NCBI RefSeq assembly: GCF_049310885.1
Contig: NZ_JBMDYO010000002.1
Coordinates: 372,001-436,000, forward strand
From: CAYZJV01 sp049310885
Lineage (GTDB): Bacteria; Spirochaetota; Spirochaetia; Sphaerochaetales; Sphaerochaetaceae
Reading direction: 5' to 3'
Length of the DNA stretch: 64,000 nucleotides
Shown here: positions 16,865 to 25,189 of the stretch, piece by piece
Numbering within the stretch: the stretch's first letter is position 1
Layout: the number at the start of each line of letters is the position of its first letter
Made by a program: the position numbers and the translations under genes
The notes under the pieces: generated by a model
The model's input: the letters and a program-made list of their open reading frames with translations, nothing else
What the model was told of the DNA's origin: nothing
Database searches by the model: none

Positions 16865-18313
16865 TTGGACCTGGTACGGAAATTCAGGGAGACAGCCCTG
16901 TCTGTAGTGCCCCTTCTGCTCATAGTGATAGTTCTCCAGCTTACCATCGCGCCTATCGGATGGGACGCTGTAGGTGTGTTCGCCATCGGCAGTCTGCTAA
17001 TCATCGTGGGATTGAGCCTCTTTCTGTTGGGAACCGAGATCGGTATAGTGCCAGTTGGACAGAATACCGGATCAGCCCTTGTGAAAAAGCGAAATCTCCC
17101 CCTTATGTTGACCGTAGGATTCATCATCGGAGTAGTGATCACCATCGCTGAACCACAGGTACAGGTCCTTGCCGGTCAAGTGACGCTGTTGGCGCCCCAT
17201 GTGAACAAAAACACTCTGGTCATAGCCATTTCATTGGGAGTAGGTCTCTTTGTTGCCGTTTCATTCGCCCGGATCATTTTCTCGACAAGTTATCGGTATC
17301 TCATCCTCACCTTTTATCTCATGGTCATGGTATTGGCTATTCTAGTGGATTCTTTCTTCCTCGGAATCGCTTTCGATGCCGGAGGAGCGACCACTGGACC
17401 AATGACCGTACCATTCATCCTTGCGTTGGGTGTCGGCGTCGCAGGTGTACGAAAATCGAAAAATAGCGAACAGGACAGTTTCGGTCTGGTCGGGATTGCC
17501 TCCATAGGACCAATTGCCGCAGTCCTCATCATGGGGTTGGGAGGAAAAACTGAGAGCTCTAGCGTGGGCTTTAGTGAAACTGAGACTGCCGTGGAAATCG
17601 GATTCAGTGGAGTCCTCGGATCTTCGGCAATTGAGGTTGTGCAAGCCTTGGCTCCTTTGGCACTCCTTTTCGTCATTTTCCAGATCACCCTCTTGCACCA
17701 ACAGAGAAGGACCGTGATCAGGATGATCCAAGGGCTCATCTATGCCGGTGTAGGACTGGTACTCTTTTTGGTGGGAGTCAATGGAGCCTTCATGCCGGTG
17801 GGGAGACTGCTTGGGGCATCGATCGGTGCTTCGAGTCATCTTTGGGTTCTAATTCCGATCGGACTCTTTCTTGGTGCGGTGGTAGTCCTTGCGGAGCCGG
17901 CGGTCTGGGTCCTTACGGACCAAGTACGTGATGTCAGTGGTGGATCGATCAACAGATCCATGGTACTCGTATTTTTCTCCATCGGTGTTTCGATTGCCGT
18001 AGGATTGGCTATGCTGAGAGTCGTCTCAGGCTTACCGTTGGCACTATTTCTCATCCCAGGCTATGCGATCGCCATGCTGTTGATGTTCCTATCCCCCCCA
18101 TTCTTCACCGCAATCGCATTCGATTCTGGTGGTGTGGCAAGCGGTCCGATGTCCAGCTCATTCCTTCTGGCATTCACTTTAGGCGCATCCGCTGCGGCAG
18201 GAGGGGATCCATTTTCGGATGCATTCGGTATCGTGGCCTTGATCGCGATGACACCACTTATCACCATACAGCTTTTGGGTATAATCTATAAAAGGAGATC
18301 TACCAATGAATGA
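16865..18313 (+). CDS. DUF1538 family membrane protein (internally duplicated)
   Basis: 482 residues from a TTG start. About a dozen membrane helices in two homologous halves. Half 1 has GTEIGIVPVGQNTGSAL, TIAEPQVQVLAGQV and FDAGGATTGPMTVPF. Half 2 has VNGAFMPVGRLLGASI, VLAEPAVWVLTDQV and FDSGGVASGPMSSSF. The repeated Ala-Glu-Pro and Asp-x-Gly-Gly motifs look like re-entrant transport loops. The family has no established substrate that I know of. The TTG at 16865 has AAGGAGG 8 bases upstream; an ATG 33 bases further up lacks a site. It overlaps the PII-like gene by 8 bases, pointing to a regulated transporter. Confidence 0.85.
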   Translation: MDLVRKFRETALSVVPLLLIVIVLQLTIAPIGWDAVGVFAIGSLLIIVGLSLFLLGTEIGIVPVGQNTGSALVKKRNLPLMLTVGFIIGVVITIAEPQVQVLAGQVTLLAPHVNKNTLVIAISLGVGLFVAVSFARIIFSTSYRYLILTFYLMVMVLAILVDSFFLGIAFDAGGATTGPMTVPFILALGVGVAGVRKSKNSEQDSFGLVGIASIGPIAAVLIMGLGGKTESSSVGFSETETAVEIGFSGVLGSSAIEVVQALAPLALLFVIFQITLLHQQRRTVIRMIQGLIYAGVGLVLFLVGVNGAFMPVGRLLGASIGASSHLWVLIPIGLFLGAVVVLAEPAVWVLTDQVRDVSGGSINRSMVLVFFSIGVSIAVGLAMLRVVSGLPLALFLIPGYAIAMLLMFLSPPFFTAIAFDSGGVASGPMSSSFLLAFTLGASAAAGGDPFSDAFGIVALIAMTPLITIQLLGIIYKRRSTNE

Positions 18314-19001
18314 GACCCAGCAGACAATCTATCTCCATGGGAAACTCTTACTCAGCATTGTCCAGAATGGGGTCGCCGAATCCCTGGTTAACCAGACCAA
18401 ACTGGCGGGAGCACGAGGCGGTACCATCCTTGTGGGAAAGGGAGTGGCCGACCATGCTATCCTCCATATGCTGGGTATAGGAGATTCACACAAGGAGATA
18501 GTCCTCACCCTCCTTACCGAGGAACAGACGGAACCGGTATGGAAAAACCTTTCCATGTTCCGAAAAAACAAACGATTGTCCTGTGGCATTGCGATGCTCA
18601 TCGATGTACCCCATCTGCTACGCCACAGTAGTCCATCAGTCCAGAACAGAGAAAATCCTGACGATGACCAGAGGAGAAAAATAATGGATAGCCCACACAC
18701 ACTGATCACGTGTATCGTAAACAAAGGAACTGCAGATGAGGTAATGGATGCCGCACGCAAAGCGGGGGCAACCGGAGGTACCATCATGGCTGCCAGAGGT
18801 ACCGGAAAAGAAGAGGATGTCAAATTCTTCGGCGTTCAATTGGTACCAGAGAAGGAGATATTGCTGATCTTGGTAGGCTCAGGATTGACTGGAAAAGTTC
18901 TTGATGCTATTCGCAGTGTACCGTGCCTTGCCGAACCAGGGTCGGGAATCGCCTTCTGTACCGATGTAGACAGATTCATGACATTGGGTGGAAAAGATTA
19001 A
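18306..19001 (+). CDS. Tandem PII-like regulatory protein
   Basis: 231 residues with two PII-like ferredoxin-fold domains (about 10-105 and 125-228). Each has a Gly-Gly-T-I motif (AGARGGTILVGKG and AGATGGTIMAARG) and a KEI-type strand (HKEIVLTLL and EKEILLILV), ending in GSGIAFCTDVDRF. Classic PII uridylylation features (a Tyr-51 T-loop) are not seen. It is translated from within the last codons of the DUF1538 gene, so it likely regulates that membrane protein in response to a small-molecule ligand. Its end overlaps convergent pyrC by 26 bases. Confidence 0.83.
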   Translation: MNETQQTIYLHGKLLLSIVQNGVAESLVNQTKLAGARGGTILVGKGVADHAILHMLGIGDSHKEIVLTLLTEEQTEPVWKNLSMFRKNKRLSCGIAMLIDVPHLLRHSSPSVQNRENPDDDQRRKIMDSPHTLITCIVNKGTADEVMDAARKAGATGGTIMAARGTGKEEDVKFFGVQLVPEKEILLILVGSGLTGKVLDAIRSVPCLAEPGSGIAFCTDVDRFMTLGGKD

Positions 19002-20055
19002 TGCTCGAAAAAGGGTCCCAAGGATAAGCGTCTCGAAGTGAGGGCAATACGCTCTCTAACTGTGCGAGTGGTGGTATGGTGATCGGCCAATCAAATCCAT
19101 AGACCTCTTTCGCCCGTTCACCACAAAGTCTGGACATCTGTTTTTCATCCACCCCACTGGCATACAGGCTTCTCAGAAGCAACGCCGTTCCGGCGAATCC
19201 GGGAATACCGGAAGCTCCCTCGTGCTTGTCAGAGATCGTATGGGGAGCATGGTCACTTTCAATCCAATCGATATCACCGGAGCAAAGCCCCTCGAACACT
19301 GCCTTGCGATCCTCTTCACCACGTAATGGAGGATTCATCTTACAGAGGTTTCCAGGCGTCTTCGCCTGTTCATCATTAAGCAGGGCATGGTGAGCAGTTG
19401 CTCCGCAGGTAATCCTCATACCCTCTGCACGAGCTGCTTTCACCAAAGCTATAGCGCCTGCGGTGGAAATATGGCAGATATGGAGGGTTCCCTCGAACCC
19501 ACTTTCGCGCACAGCCGCTATCTGGTCAGAAACCGATGCAACTTCGGCCTCCACAGGGCGGGCTAGTCCGTGGGTCTCCGGTTTCGCCGGATCCCATAAA
19601 GATCCTCTCATGAGGCTCTCTTTCTCACAATGGACAGCCAATACCCCACGATACCCACAGGAGTGGAGATTGCGATATACCGCCAGTTGGAGCTCCTCTT
19701 GAACCAGCCCCATATTTCCGGTCGAATGGCCTGCGAACATCTTCAAACCCACCATCGATGGATGCATTTTTCCATAAAGGTCCACCAATGCCGCCAGTTG
19801 GTCCATATCGGCGGTAACTCCACCATAGACTCCATAGAAGAGCTTTTTGCCTAATTTCTTCCCAAGACGCTGAGCAATCTTGTCACCATAGGCCAAGCGC
19901 TCTTCAATTGCCTCAGCTGTTGTTAGCGTGGGAACAGTATTGGGCATATCGAACAGGGCTGTGATACCACAGGAAGCTGCAACTTCCAAACCGTGTTCAA
20001 TTGTCTCTTTGGCAGATAGCGCACCATCGCGAAGATGAACATGTACATCGATCAT
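18976..20055 (-). CDS. pyrC: Dihydroorotase
   Basis: 359 residues. Cyclises carbamoyl-aspartate to dihydroorotate. Metal-binding HxH is in MIDVHVHLRDG, the carboxylated lysine in GLKMFAGHSTGN, further ligands in LAVHCEKES and LHICHISTAG, and the catalytic Asp in ESDHAPHT. FDMPNT matches the family. It begins at the first codon that allows the HxH block and overlaps pyrD-pyrK by 4 bases. It is the last gene of the pyr operon. Confidence 0.95.
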   Translation of the reverse strand: MIDVHVHLRDGALSAKETIEHGLEVAASCGITALFDMPNTVPTLTTAEAIEERLAYGDKIAQRLGKKLGKKLFYGVYGGVTADMDQLAALVDLYGKMHPSMVGLKMFAGHSTGNMGLVQEELQLAVYRNLHSCGYRGVLAVHCEKESLMRGSLWDPAKPETHGLARPVEAEVASVSDQIAAVRESGFEGTLHICHISTAGAIALVKAARAEGMRITCGATAHHALLNDEQAKTPGNLCKMNPPLRGEEDRKAVFEGLCSGDIDWIESDHAPHTISDKHEGASGIPGFAGTALLLRSLYASGVDEKQMSRLCGERAKEVYGFDWPITIPPLAQLESVLPSLRDAYPWDPFSSINLFHPMS

Positions 20056-21812
20056 AAGAGCTGCGGAGCCTCCCGCTGCAAGTAAGCATAGTCAACGAAC
20101 GTTCCCCATGCGCAGGTAAGCTTGTCTCCACAGAGACACTCACCACACATGCCGATTCCACAGAGGGTGCTCAGTTCAAGGGAAAGGTGAATCTTTTCTG
20201 GAGGAATCTTCGCAAGTAACATATCGGAGGCAGCTATGCGCATGAATGCTGTCGGACCTACCACATAGCATGACAGATCCTCCACCCCGTGCTCCAGATA
20301 GGAGCGAACCTGCTCCAATACCCGACCGGGTCTACCGTCATCGGATATGATCGTAACTGGGCCGAACTCTGACAGACTCTTTTCCAAAAGACCTTCACCG
20401 TGCTGTGCTGGTGCACCTTCACTGGTGCCTACAAAGATATCCATTACGGTTCCCTGTTGATGCAATCGTCTGGCTAAGGCGGGAAGTACGGCTACTCCGG
20501 TACCCCCTGCCACCAATAGCGCACGCTTGGAGGCATCGACTGCGACGGGAGCACCATAAAGCCCGCGAATATAGATATCTTGACCTTCTTGAAGGGCAAA
20601 TAAGGCCTCAGTGAAGACACCTCTCCGTTTTATCACGAAGGTAAGAGGATCGGCTTCGGCAATAGAAAAGGGCTTCTCCCCAACCTGGGGAATCCAGAGG
20701 AATACAAATTGGCCTGCATCGTAATTCCAGGTTCCATCCAAAGTGATCACTACGGTATCCTGACCATGGACTTGCCGTTTTACGATAGTGTGGCGTCGAT
20801 ACTCCATCGTTCGCTCAGTCCGATAGTATCGGGCGGCAGACTTGGGATCGGTTTTTCCCGCTATGACGGCCATCGCATCGGAGACCAGTGCATCGGAAAA
20901 ATCTTTCCAATCGCGTTGGTGAACTTTCCCGAAAGCCGACCCTACTCCCACGACATCGGCACCGGCGGCAACCATGGCCGCTACATCGGATCCAGTACTG
21001 ACACCGCCCATTCCGATGATCGGAACTTCAGGGCCGACTGCATCACGGATGCTGCGGACACAAGCAAGAGCCTCCTCTTTGACCCACAATCCGCTCTTAC
21101 CGCCCTTGCCTCCCAATTTGTTTTGGAGGATGGGTTTTCCACTGTTTGGCTCAATGTGGACTATAGGACCGACCGTATTGATTGCAACAATCCCATCGGC
21201 ACCGGCTGCCATCACCTCTCGGGCGATCACAGCGATATCGGGAACATTGGGGGTGAGTTTAGGGAAGATCAGTGCTTTGCATCGTGGGAAAGCCTTCCTG
21301 ATTCCCTCCATATAAAGAGCGGAGATCTCAGGTGAGCAACCGATCGATGCTCCATAGCCGGCACTAGCATGGGGACAACTGAAATTGAGTTCAAGGATAT
21401 CGGCAACCGGCTCGAATGTCCGTACCAAGGTAATGAAATCCTCTATTGTAGAGGCTGAGATCGAGACATTGAGCAGAGTACGCATATCCAAAGAAGCACG
21501 TAATTCGGTAAGTTCAGTGAGGGCGATATCCATACCGGGATTCTTCAGTCCTACTGAATTACCGAACGATCCAGCCTCAGGCTCACAGATGATCGGCTCG
21601 CGGTTTCCCGGGTTGGGGGTCACTTGAAAACTCTTTGTGGTCACGATAGTGAAAGCTGGTAACTGTCGGTCGACATACCGTATCAATGGCGTCTTTGTGG
21701 AGAGCACGCCGGAGACTGTCGCCAGAGCCACCCTCTCCTTTCCCTCGATTATCCGTCGATACTGTCCGCTAAGTAGCTTCTTGACCCGCTGTGGATCCTG
21801 TCTCCAACTCAC
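20052..21812 (-). CDS. pyrD: Dihydroorotate dehydrogenase fused to PyrK-type electron-transfer domain
   Basis: 586 residues joining two normally separate subunits. Residues ~1-325 are an FMN-binding dihydroorotate dehydrogenase (ELNFSCPHASAGYGASIG, FPKLTPNV, GIVAINTVGP, IIGMGGVSTGSDVAAMVAAG). Residues ~335-586 are a ferredoxin-reductase-like PyrK (FLWIPQVGEKPFSIA, LLVAGGTGVAVLPALARRL) with [2Fe-2S] cysteines in LCGIGMCGECLCGDKLTC. This makes it a one-chain version of the NAD-linked class 1B enzyme. It overlaps pyrC and pyrF by 4 bases each. Confidence 0.92.
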   Translation of the reverse strand: MSWRQDPQRVKKLLSGQYRRIIEGKERVALATVSGVLSTKTPLIRYVDRQLPAFTIVTTKSFQVTPNPGNREPIICEPEAGSFGNSVGLKNPGMDIALTELTELRASLDMRTLLNVSISASTIEDFITLVRTFEPVADILELNFSCPHASAGYGASIGCSPEISALYMEGIRKAFPRCKALIFPKLTPNVPDIAVIAREVMAAGADGIVAINTVGPIVHIEPNSGKPILQNKLGGKGGKSGLWVKEEALACVRSIRDAVGPEVPIIGMGGVSTGSDVAAMVAAGADVVGVGSAFGKVHQRDWKDFSDALVSDAMAVIAGKTDPKSAARYYRTERTMEYRRHTIVKRQVHGQDTVVITLDGTWNYDAGQFVFLWIPQVGEKPFSIAEADPLTFVIKRRGVFTEALFALQEGQDIYIRGLYGAPVAVDASKRALLVAGGTGVAVLPALARRLHQQGTVMDIFVGTSEGAPAQHGEGLLEKSLSEFGPVTIISDDGRPGRVLEQVRSYLEHGVEDLSCYVVGPTAFMRIAASDMLLAKIPPEKIHLSLELSTLCGIGMCGECLCGDKLTCAWGTFVDYAYLQREAPQLL

Positions 21813-22702
21813 AGTGCTGTCTCCTCACACAAACTTTCGATATTCTGAATACACCGATCGAGCCAATTGGTGGGTGCTGGAGCCTTCTTCCAGGGATGTG
21901 TGAGTGCGCTACTGCTGTTTATTCTTGCCAGTTCGATAGGATAATCGACCTCTTTGAGAGCCTTGATCGTCATTTTCGCACTTGCTCCCTGACTTCCCAC
22001 ACCGGGAATCAACAGCGGGATGGAGCGCTTGCCGTGGTACCGGGCGATCTCTTGCAACTCATCGAGATTAGTGGCACCTACCACCGCACCGATTCCCTCG
22101 ATCTTCTCAGCCCACCGGCCTATCCTATGGGCAACTGCAAGATAGAGTGGGTACAACTCTTTCTCATCCACCTCATCGACCACCACAAGCCCCTGCAGAT
22201 CCTTCGCACCGGGGTTGCTCGTCCGGTTAAGAAGGTAGATTCCACGGCTACCTTCATGGTGTTCGTCGAAAGGGGCTACCGAATCGGTCCCCATATAGGG
22301 GCTGGCTGTAACGGCATGGCATCGCCAGATATCGAAGGCTTCGTGAGCATAGTTTGCGCTCGAACGGGCAATATCGCCTCGCTTGGAGTCAAGGATTACC
22401 GGGATTTCGGGAAACTGTCTTTCTATTGCATCAAGCAGATCGGCCAAGGCGAGAGAGCCCGAAAAATCGCCTTCACGGGGGTTATCTAGGGCATGGTAGT
22501 ATCCGATATTGGGCTTGAAAGCTGCGGGGGAAAGGCTTCTAGAGACCATCTCTTGGAACAATTCGCTAAAGAATCGCCCCAGATCCTCCCGTATATGACC
22601 ACTGCGGTACGGTAGTACATCCCATTGCGGGTCAAGTCCCATGCAGGCACAATTGCCTACCTTCTGCGCGCTGCTTTGCAAAAGAGCTTTATATCCTTTC
22701 AT
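21809..22702 (-). CDS. pyrF: Orotidine 5'-phosphate decarboxylase
   Basis: 297 residues, the longer type 2 PyrF. Converts OMP to UMP. The catalytic lysine/aspartate block is VILDSKRGDIARSSANYA, with CMGLDPQWDVLP near the N-terminus, AFKPNIGYYHALD, and VGATNLDELQEIA and LLIPGVGSQGA later in the barrel. AAGGAG precedes the ATG. It lies 3 bases after pyrE. Confidence 0.94.
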   Translation of the reverse strand: MKGYKALLQSSAQKVGNCACMGLDPQWDVLPYRSGHIREDLGRFFSELFQEMVSRSLSPAAFKPNIGYYHALDNPREGDFSGSLALADLLDAIERQFPEIPVILDSKRGDIARSSANYAHEAFDIWRCHAVTASPYMGTDSVAPFDEHHEGSRGIYLLNRTSNPGAKDLQGLVVVDEVDEKELYPLYLAVAHRIGRWAEKIEGIGAVVGATNLDELQEIARYHGKRSIPLLIPGVGSQGASAKMTIKALKEVDYPIELARINSSSALTHPWKKAPAPTNWLDRCIQNIESLCEETAL

Positions 22703-22705
22703 TCC

Positions 22706-23419
22706 CTACTCCTTATTGACAGGTGGAAATCCATGTGCTTCACCCCAGCCGAAGGGGTCCATTCGCCATTGGCGGAGCAATTCGGCACCGTTGTCGTCAA
22801 CATACCCGGTTGAGCGGGCAGTTGCAACCATCGTATCGTAATCGAGTAGTGTTATGGCATTACATAGCGGATCGAGTGATGAAAAAGCATCCACAGAGGC
22901 TTGCAATCCGTAGGTAAAGATCGCCAGACAGTAGGAGATATCACCATTGGCCTCTCGTACAGCCTGTACTGCTTTTATGGAAGAACCTCCGGTTGAGATC
23001 AAATCCTCGATCAGCAGTACTTTCTGCCCGTGGTAGGAGCCATCGGCCCCCAAGCCTTCGATCAGGTTCTTCAAGCCGTGATCCTTGCCCGAAGAACGGA
23101 CATAGGAGAGTGGCATTCCCAGGCGGTCGGCAAGTGTTGTGGCATGGGGAATACCAGCTGTGGCGGTTCCCGCAATATTGTCGAATACGACTGGTAGTTT
23201 ACCCATGATAGCAGAAAAGGCCTCACTGATCAGCTTCCGTGCTTCGGAATCGGCCAATAGTCGTCTGTTATCATTATAGATAGGCATTCGGTAGCCACTT
23301 GCCCACTGAAAGGGGGCACCTGGGGAGAGGCGGATAGCCTCCATTTCCAATGCCTTTTGGGCAATCTTTGGTCCAAACTCTTCTACTACCGGTTTCACGA
23401 GTTTTGCGATATCGCTCAT
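22706..23419 (-). CDS. pyrE: Orotate phosphoribosyltransferase
   Basis: 237 residues. Attaches PRPP ribose-phosphate to orotate. The PRPP-binding loop is VLLIEDLISTGGSSIKAV; GYRMPIYNDNRRLL, FDNIAGTATAGIPHATTLA and SYVRSSGKDHG are family blocks. The start at 23419 overlaps the pyrBI stop as ATGA and has AAGGAGA upstream. An in-frame extension of 15 codons reads into pyrBI without family similarity. Confidence 0.94.
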   Translation of the reverse strand: MSDIAKLVKPVVEEFGPKIAQKALEMEAIRLSPGAPFQWASGYRMPIYNDNRRLLADSEARKLISEAFSAIMGKLPVVFDNIAGTATAGIPHATTLADRLGMPLSYVRSSGKDHGLKNLIEGLGADGSYHGQKVLLIEDLISTGGSSIKAVQAVREANGDISYCLAIFTYGLQASVDAFSSLDPLCNAITLLDYDTMVATARSTGYVDDNGAELLRQWRMDPFGWGEAHGFPPVNKE

Positions 23420-25011
23420 TTCCAAATCTCCTTGAAGGTATGTACCGTTCCACAGTAAGAACAACTGTAGCGGTTGTCACGGGTCCGCACGAATCGTGCG
23501 GGAACGCCCTCATTATGGGAGGGGTGGCTGATACAGGCCTTATTATTACAAGCCAGATCGTCGAAATTGTAGATACGGGGTGGTAAGTGGGTACGGTATT
23601 TTTCCACTACCTGACCATCGTGAATAATGTTCAGTGTACAACCTGCAGCTACAGCAGCCAGTCGCTTAAGGTCCTTACGGTCCAGTTGATGACTTCCGGG
23701 ACGGAAGATAATTCCCTTATACATACCGGAGTCCTTCTTGCTGGTGGATATCCATTCTCCCCCTTTTCCATCATCCAATCCCATGACTTTGCTGATCAAG
23801 GCCATATGGCGGCGAATGGTTGCAGGATCGTCTCCCTTGCAGATATGATCTATCACCAGGCCATTGAGGATCGGTCGGACACCCTCCGAGTAGGCTTCCC
23901 CCTTTTCACTTGCGTGGATCTTAGAACTCTCCACTTGGACAATATACTCTTCATCCACTCTATCGCGTCTTTTCGCCTCTCCGGTGAAATCGTCCCCAAT
24001 CTTACCGGCGACCAAAGCAAGTAGAATAATCCTCACATACATACCATTGATAGATTGGCGTTCCCACCCATTCAGCGGAGTATCATCAAGGAATGTAGGG
24101 ATCGTGGGATGCACCCGATGACGTGGTAAGGGGTGGTAGAACTTGGTTCCTTTAGGCAGGGAATCGGTGAATTCACGACGGAAGGTGACTTTAGCCCGTA
24201 GTTCATCCTGCCGTTTGAGTATCTGTTCTCCCATTCTCTCTAACTGAGGCCGGGTGAAGTACCATTTGTCGGCAATATCCTTCTGCTGAAGATATGCATC
24301 AATGGAATCGAAGATCCTGACTTCATAACCATTCTCCTCCATCCTTAGGCGGTAGGATTCTGGCATCGCGAGTTCAACCGGTGCGATCAAATCAATCTTT
24401 ACCGAGTCGAAGATCCGCATTCCATCGGCCTTTGAGTGGACAGTCCTTCCGTGATAGAGGTCTCCGACGAGTGCAAGGTGGATTGAAGAGGTATCCCATC
24501 CATTATCCTCAAGGAATGTGAATTCATCGAGCAACTCCTGGGTTGGGTGTTCATGCTTTCCGTCACCTGCGTTAATGAATGAGGGTCTTCGAGTCAATCC
24601 GTTGCGTTGAGCATAGAGGGCGGCCTCCTCTTCCAACCATCGACACACCCCTTCCAGCTTGCTGCGGATAATGAATACGCTATTGTGGTAACCTGCTAGG
24701 GTGTTGAAAGTATCGGCATAGCTTTCTCCCTTGTTAAACGAGGAGCTGTCGGTAGCCAGATCGCTTACCTTGGAGCGGTGGAATTTGGCGGCATTCCTGA
24801 AAGATTCCCTCGTTCGGGTGCTGTCCTCCAGAAAAACCTCATAGATACCGAAATCGGGGTCATCGATCCTGAATCCGGATAGCTTATCCTGATTATCTTG
24901 CAACAAGGCCTCCTTGAGGATCCTTGTCTTTTCAAATAGATATCGGCGTTCCGATATCGTCAGGTCATCTATGACCGCCAGCGATCTTCCGGTAAACACA
25001 TCTGTTCCCAT
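23416..25011 (-). CDS. pyrB: Aspartate carbamoyltransferase, catalytic-regulatory (PyrB-PyrI) fusion
   Basis: 531 residues. First committed step of pyrimidine synthesis. The catalytic domain (about 1-345) has the carbamoyl-phosphate loop FLEDSTRTRESFRNAA, GDGKHEHPTQELLDEF and HPLPRHRV. The C-terminal ~150 residues match the PyrI regulatory chain: RPILNGLVIDHICKGD at its start, then zinc cysteines in LACNNKACIS and YSCSYCG. Fused PyrBI is known from Thermotoga and some spirochaetes. GAGGAGG lies 4 bases before ATG. The regulatory part implies allosteric control by nucleotides, in addition to the upstream attenuator. Confidence 0.94.
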   Translation of the reverse strand: MGTDVFTGRSLAVIDDLTISERRYLFEKTRILKEALLQDNQDKLSGFRIDDPDFGIYEVFLEDSTRTRESFRNAAKFHRSKVSDLATDSSSFNKGESYADTFNTLAGYHNSVFIIRSKLEGVCRWLEEEAALYAQRNGLTRRPSFINAGDGKHEHPTQELLDEFTFLEDNGWDTSSIHLALVGDLYHGRTVHSKADGMRIFDSVKIDLIAPVELAMPESYRLRMEENGYEVRIFDSIDAYLQQKDIADKWYFTRPQLERMGEQILKRQDELRAKVTFRREFTDSLPKGTKFYHPLPRHRVHPTIPTFLDDTPLNGWERQSINGMYVRIILLALVAGKIGDDFTGEAKRRDRVDEEYIVQVESSKIHASEKGEAYSEGVRPILNGLVIDHICKGDDPATIRRHMALISKVMGLDDGKGGEWISTSKKDSGMYKGIIFRPGSHQLDRKDLKRLAAVAAGCTLNIIHDGQVVEKYRTHLPPRIYNFDDLACNNKACISHPSHNEGVPARFVRTRDNRYSCSYCGTVHTFKEIWK

Positions 25012-25133
25012 ACAACCTCCTCATTGGTACAAAAAAAATACCGGTGCAATACCGGTAGTTTGGAAAACGTATGATAGTCGGAGACACGGGGGCCAAGGTC
25101 TGTCGAAAAACGCATGTTCGTTGGCAACCGCAT
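24969..25133 (-). CDS. Putative pyr operon leader peptide (PyrL-like)
   Basis: A 54-codon ORF with a very strong ribosome site (GAGGAGGAG, 3 bases before ATG). It begins MRLPTNMRFSTDLGPRVSDY, runs through both arms and the T-tract of the intrinsic terminator at 25031-25057 (the T-tract encodes Tyr-Phe-Phe-Cys), and stops 43 bases inside pyrBI in another frame. This is the arrangement of enteric pyrBI leaders, where a ribosome coupled to paused RNA polymerase blocks the terminator hairpin when UTP is low. The peptide sequence itself shows no homology I recognise, so the analogy is architectural. Confidence 0.65.
   Translation of the reverse strand: MRLPTNMRFSTDLGPRVSDYHTFSKLPVLHRYFFCTNEEVVWEQMCLPEDRWRS
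25031..25057 (-). terminator. Intrinsic terminator / attenuator in the pyr leader
   Basis: Perfect 7-bp stem TACCGGT / ACCGGTA with loop ATTGC, followed by eight T. It ends 19 bases upstream of the pyrBI start, so it can only affect the pyr operon itself. T-rich runs (CGTTTTTCG, CGTTTTCC) upstream are plausible UTP-sensitive pause sites. Confidence 0.8.
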
Positions 25134-25160
25134 AAGCTCCTCCTCAATTTACTGTGCAAA

Positions 25161-25189
25161 ACGATAGCAGATGATCGCCCGATTGTCTA
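25161..25189 (-). promoter_or_regulatory. pyr operon promoter
   Basis: TAGACA, 17 bases, TATCGT, overlapping the stop codon of the upstream tyrosine-kinase gene. Transcription would start about 20 bases before the leader ORF. Confidence 0.55.

Noticed and set aside
16795..17151. 118-codon frame at the DUF1538 start.
   Set aside because: Out of frame with the membrane protein and without hydrophobic or domain features.
24965..25159. A 64-codon frame starting TTG that overlaps the pyr leader.
   Set aside because: No ribosome site of its own; the ATG frame at 25133 has an excellent one and reads through the terminator.
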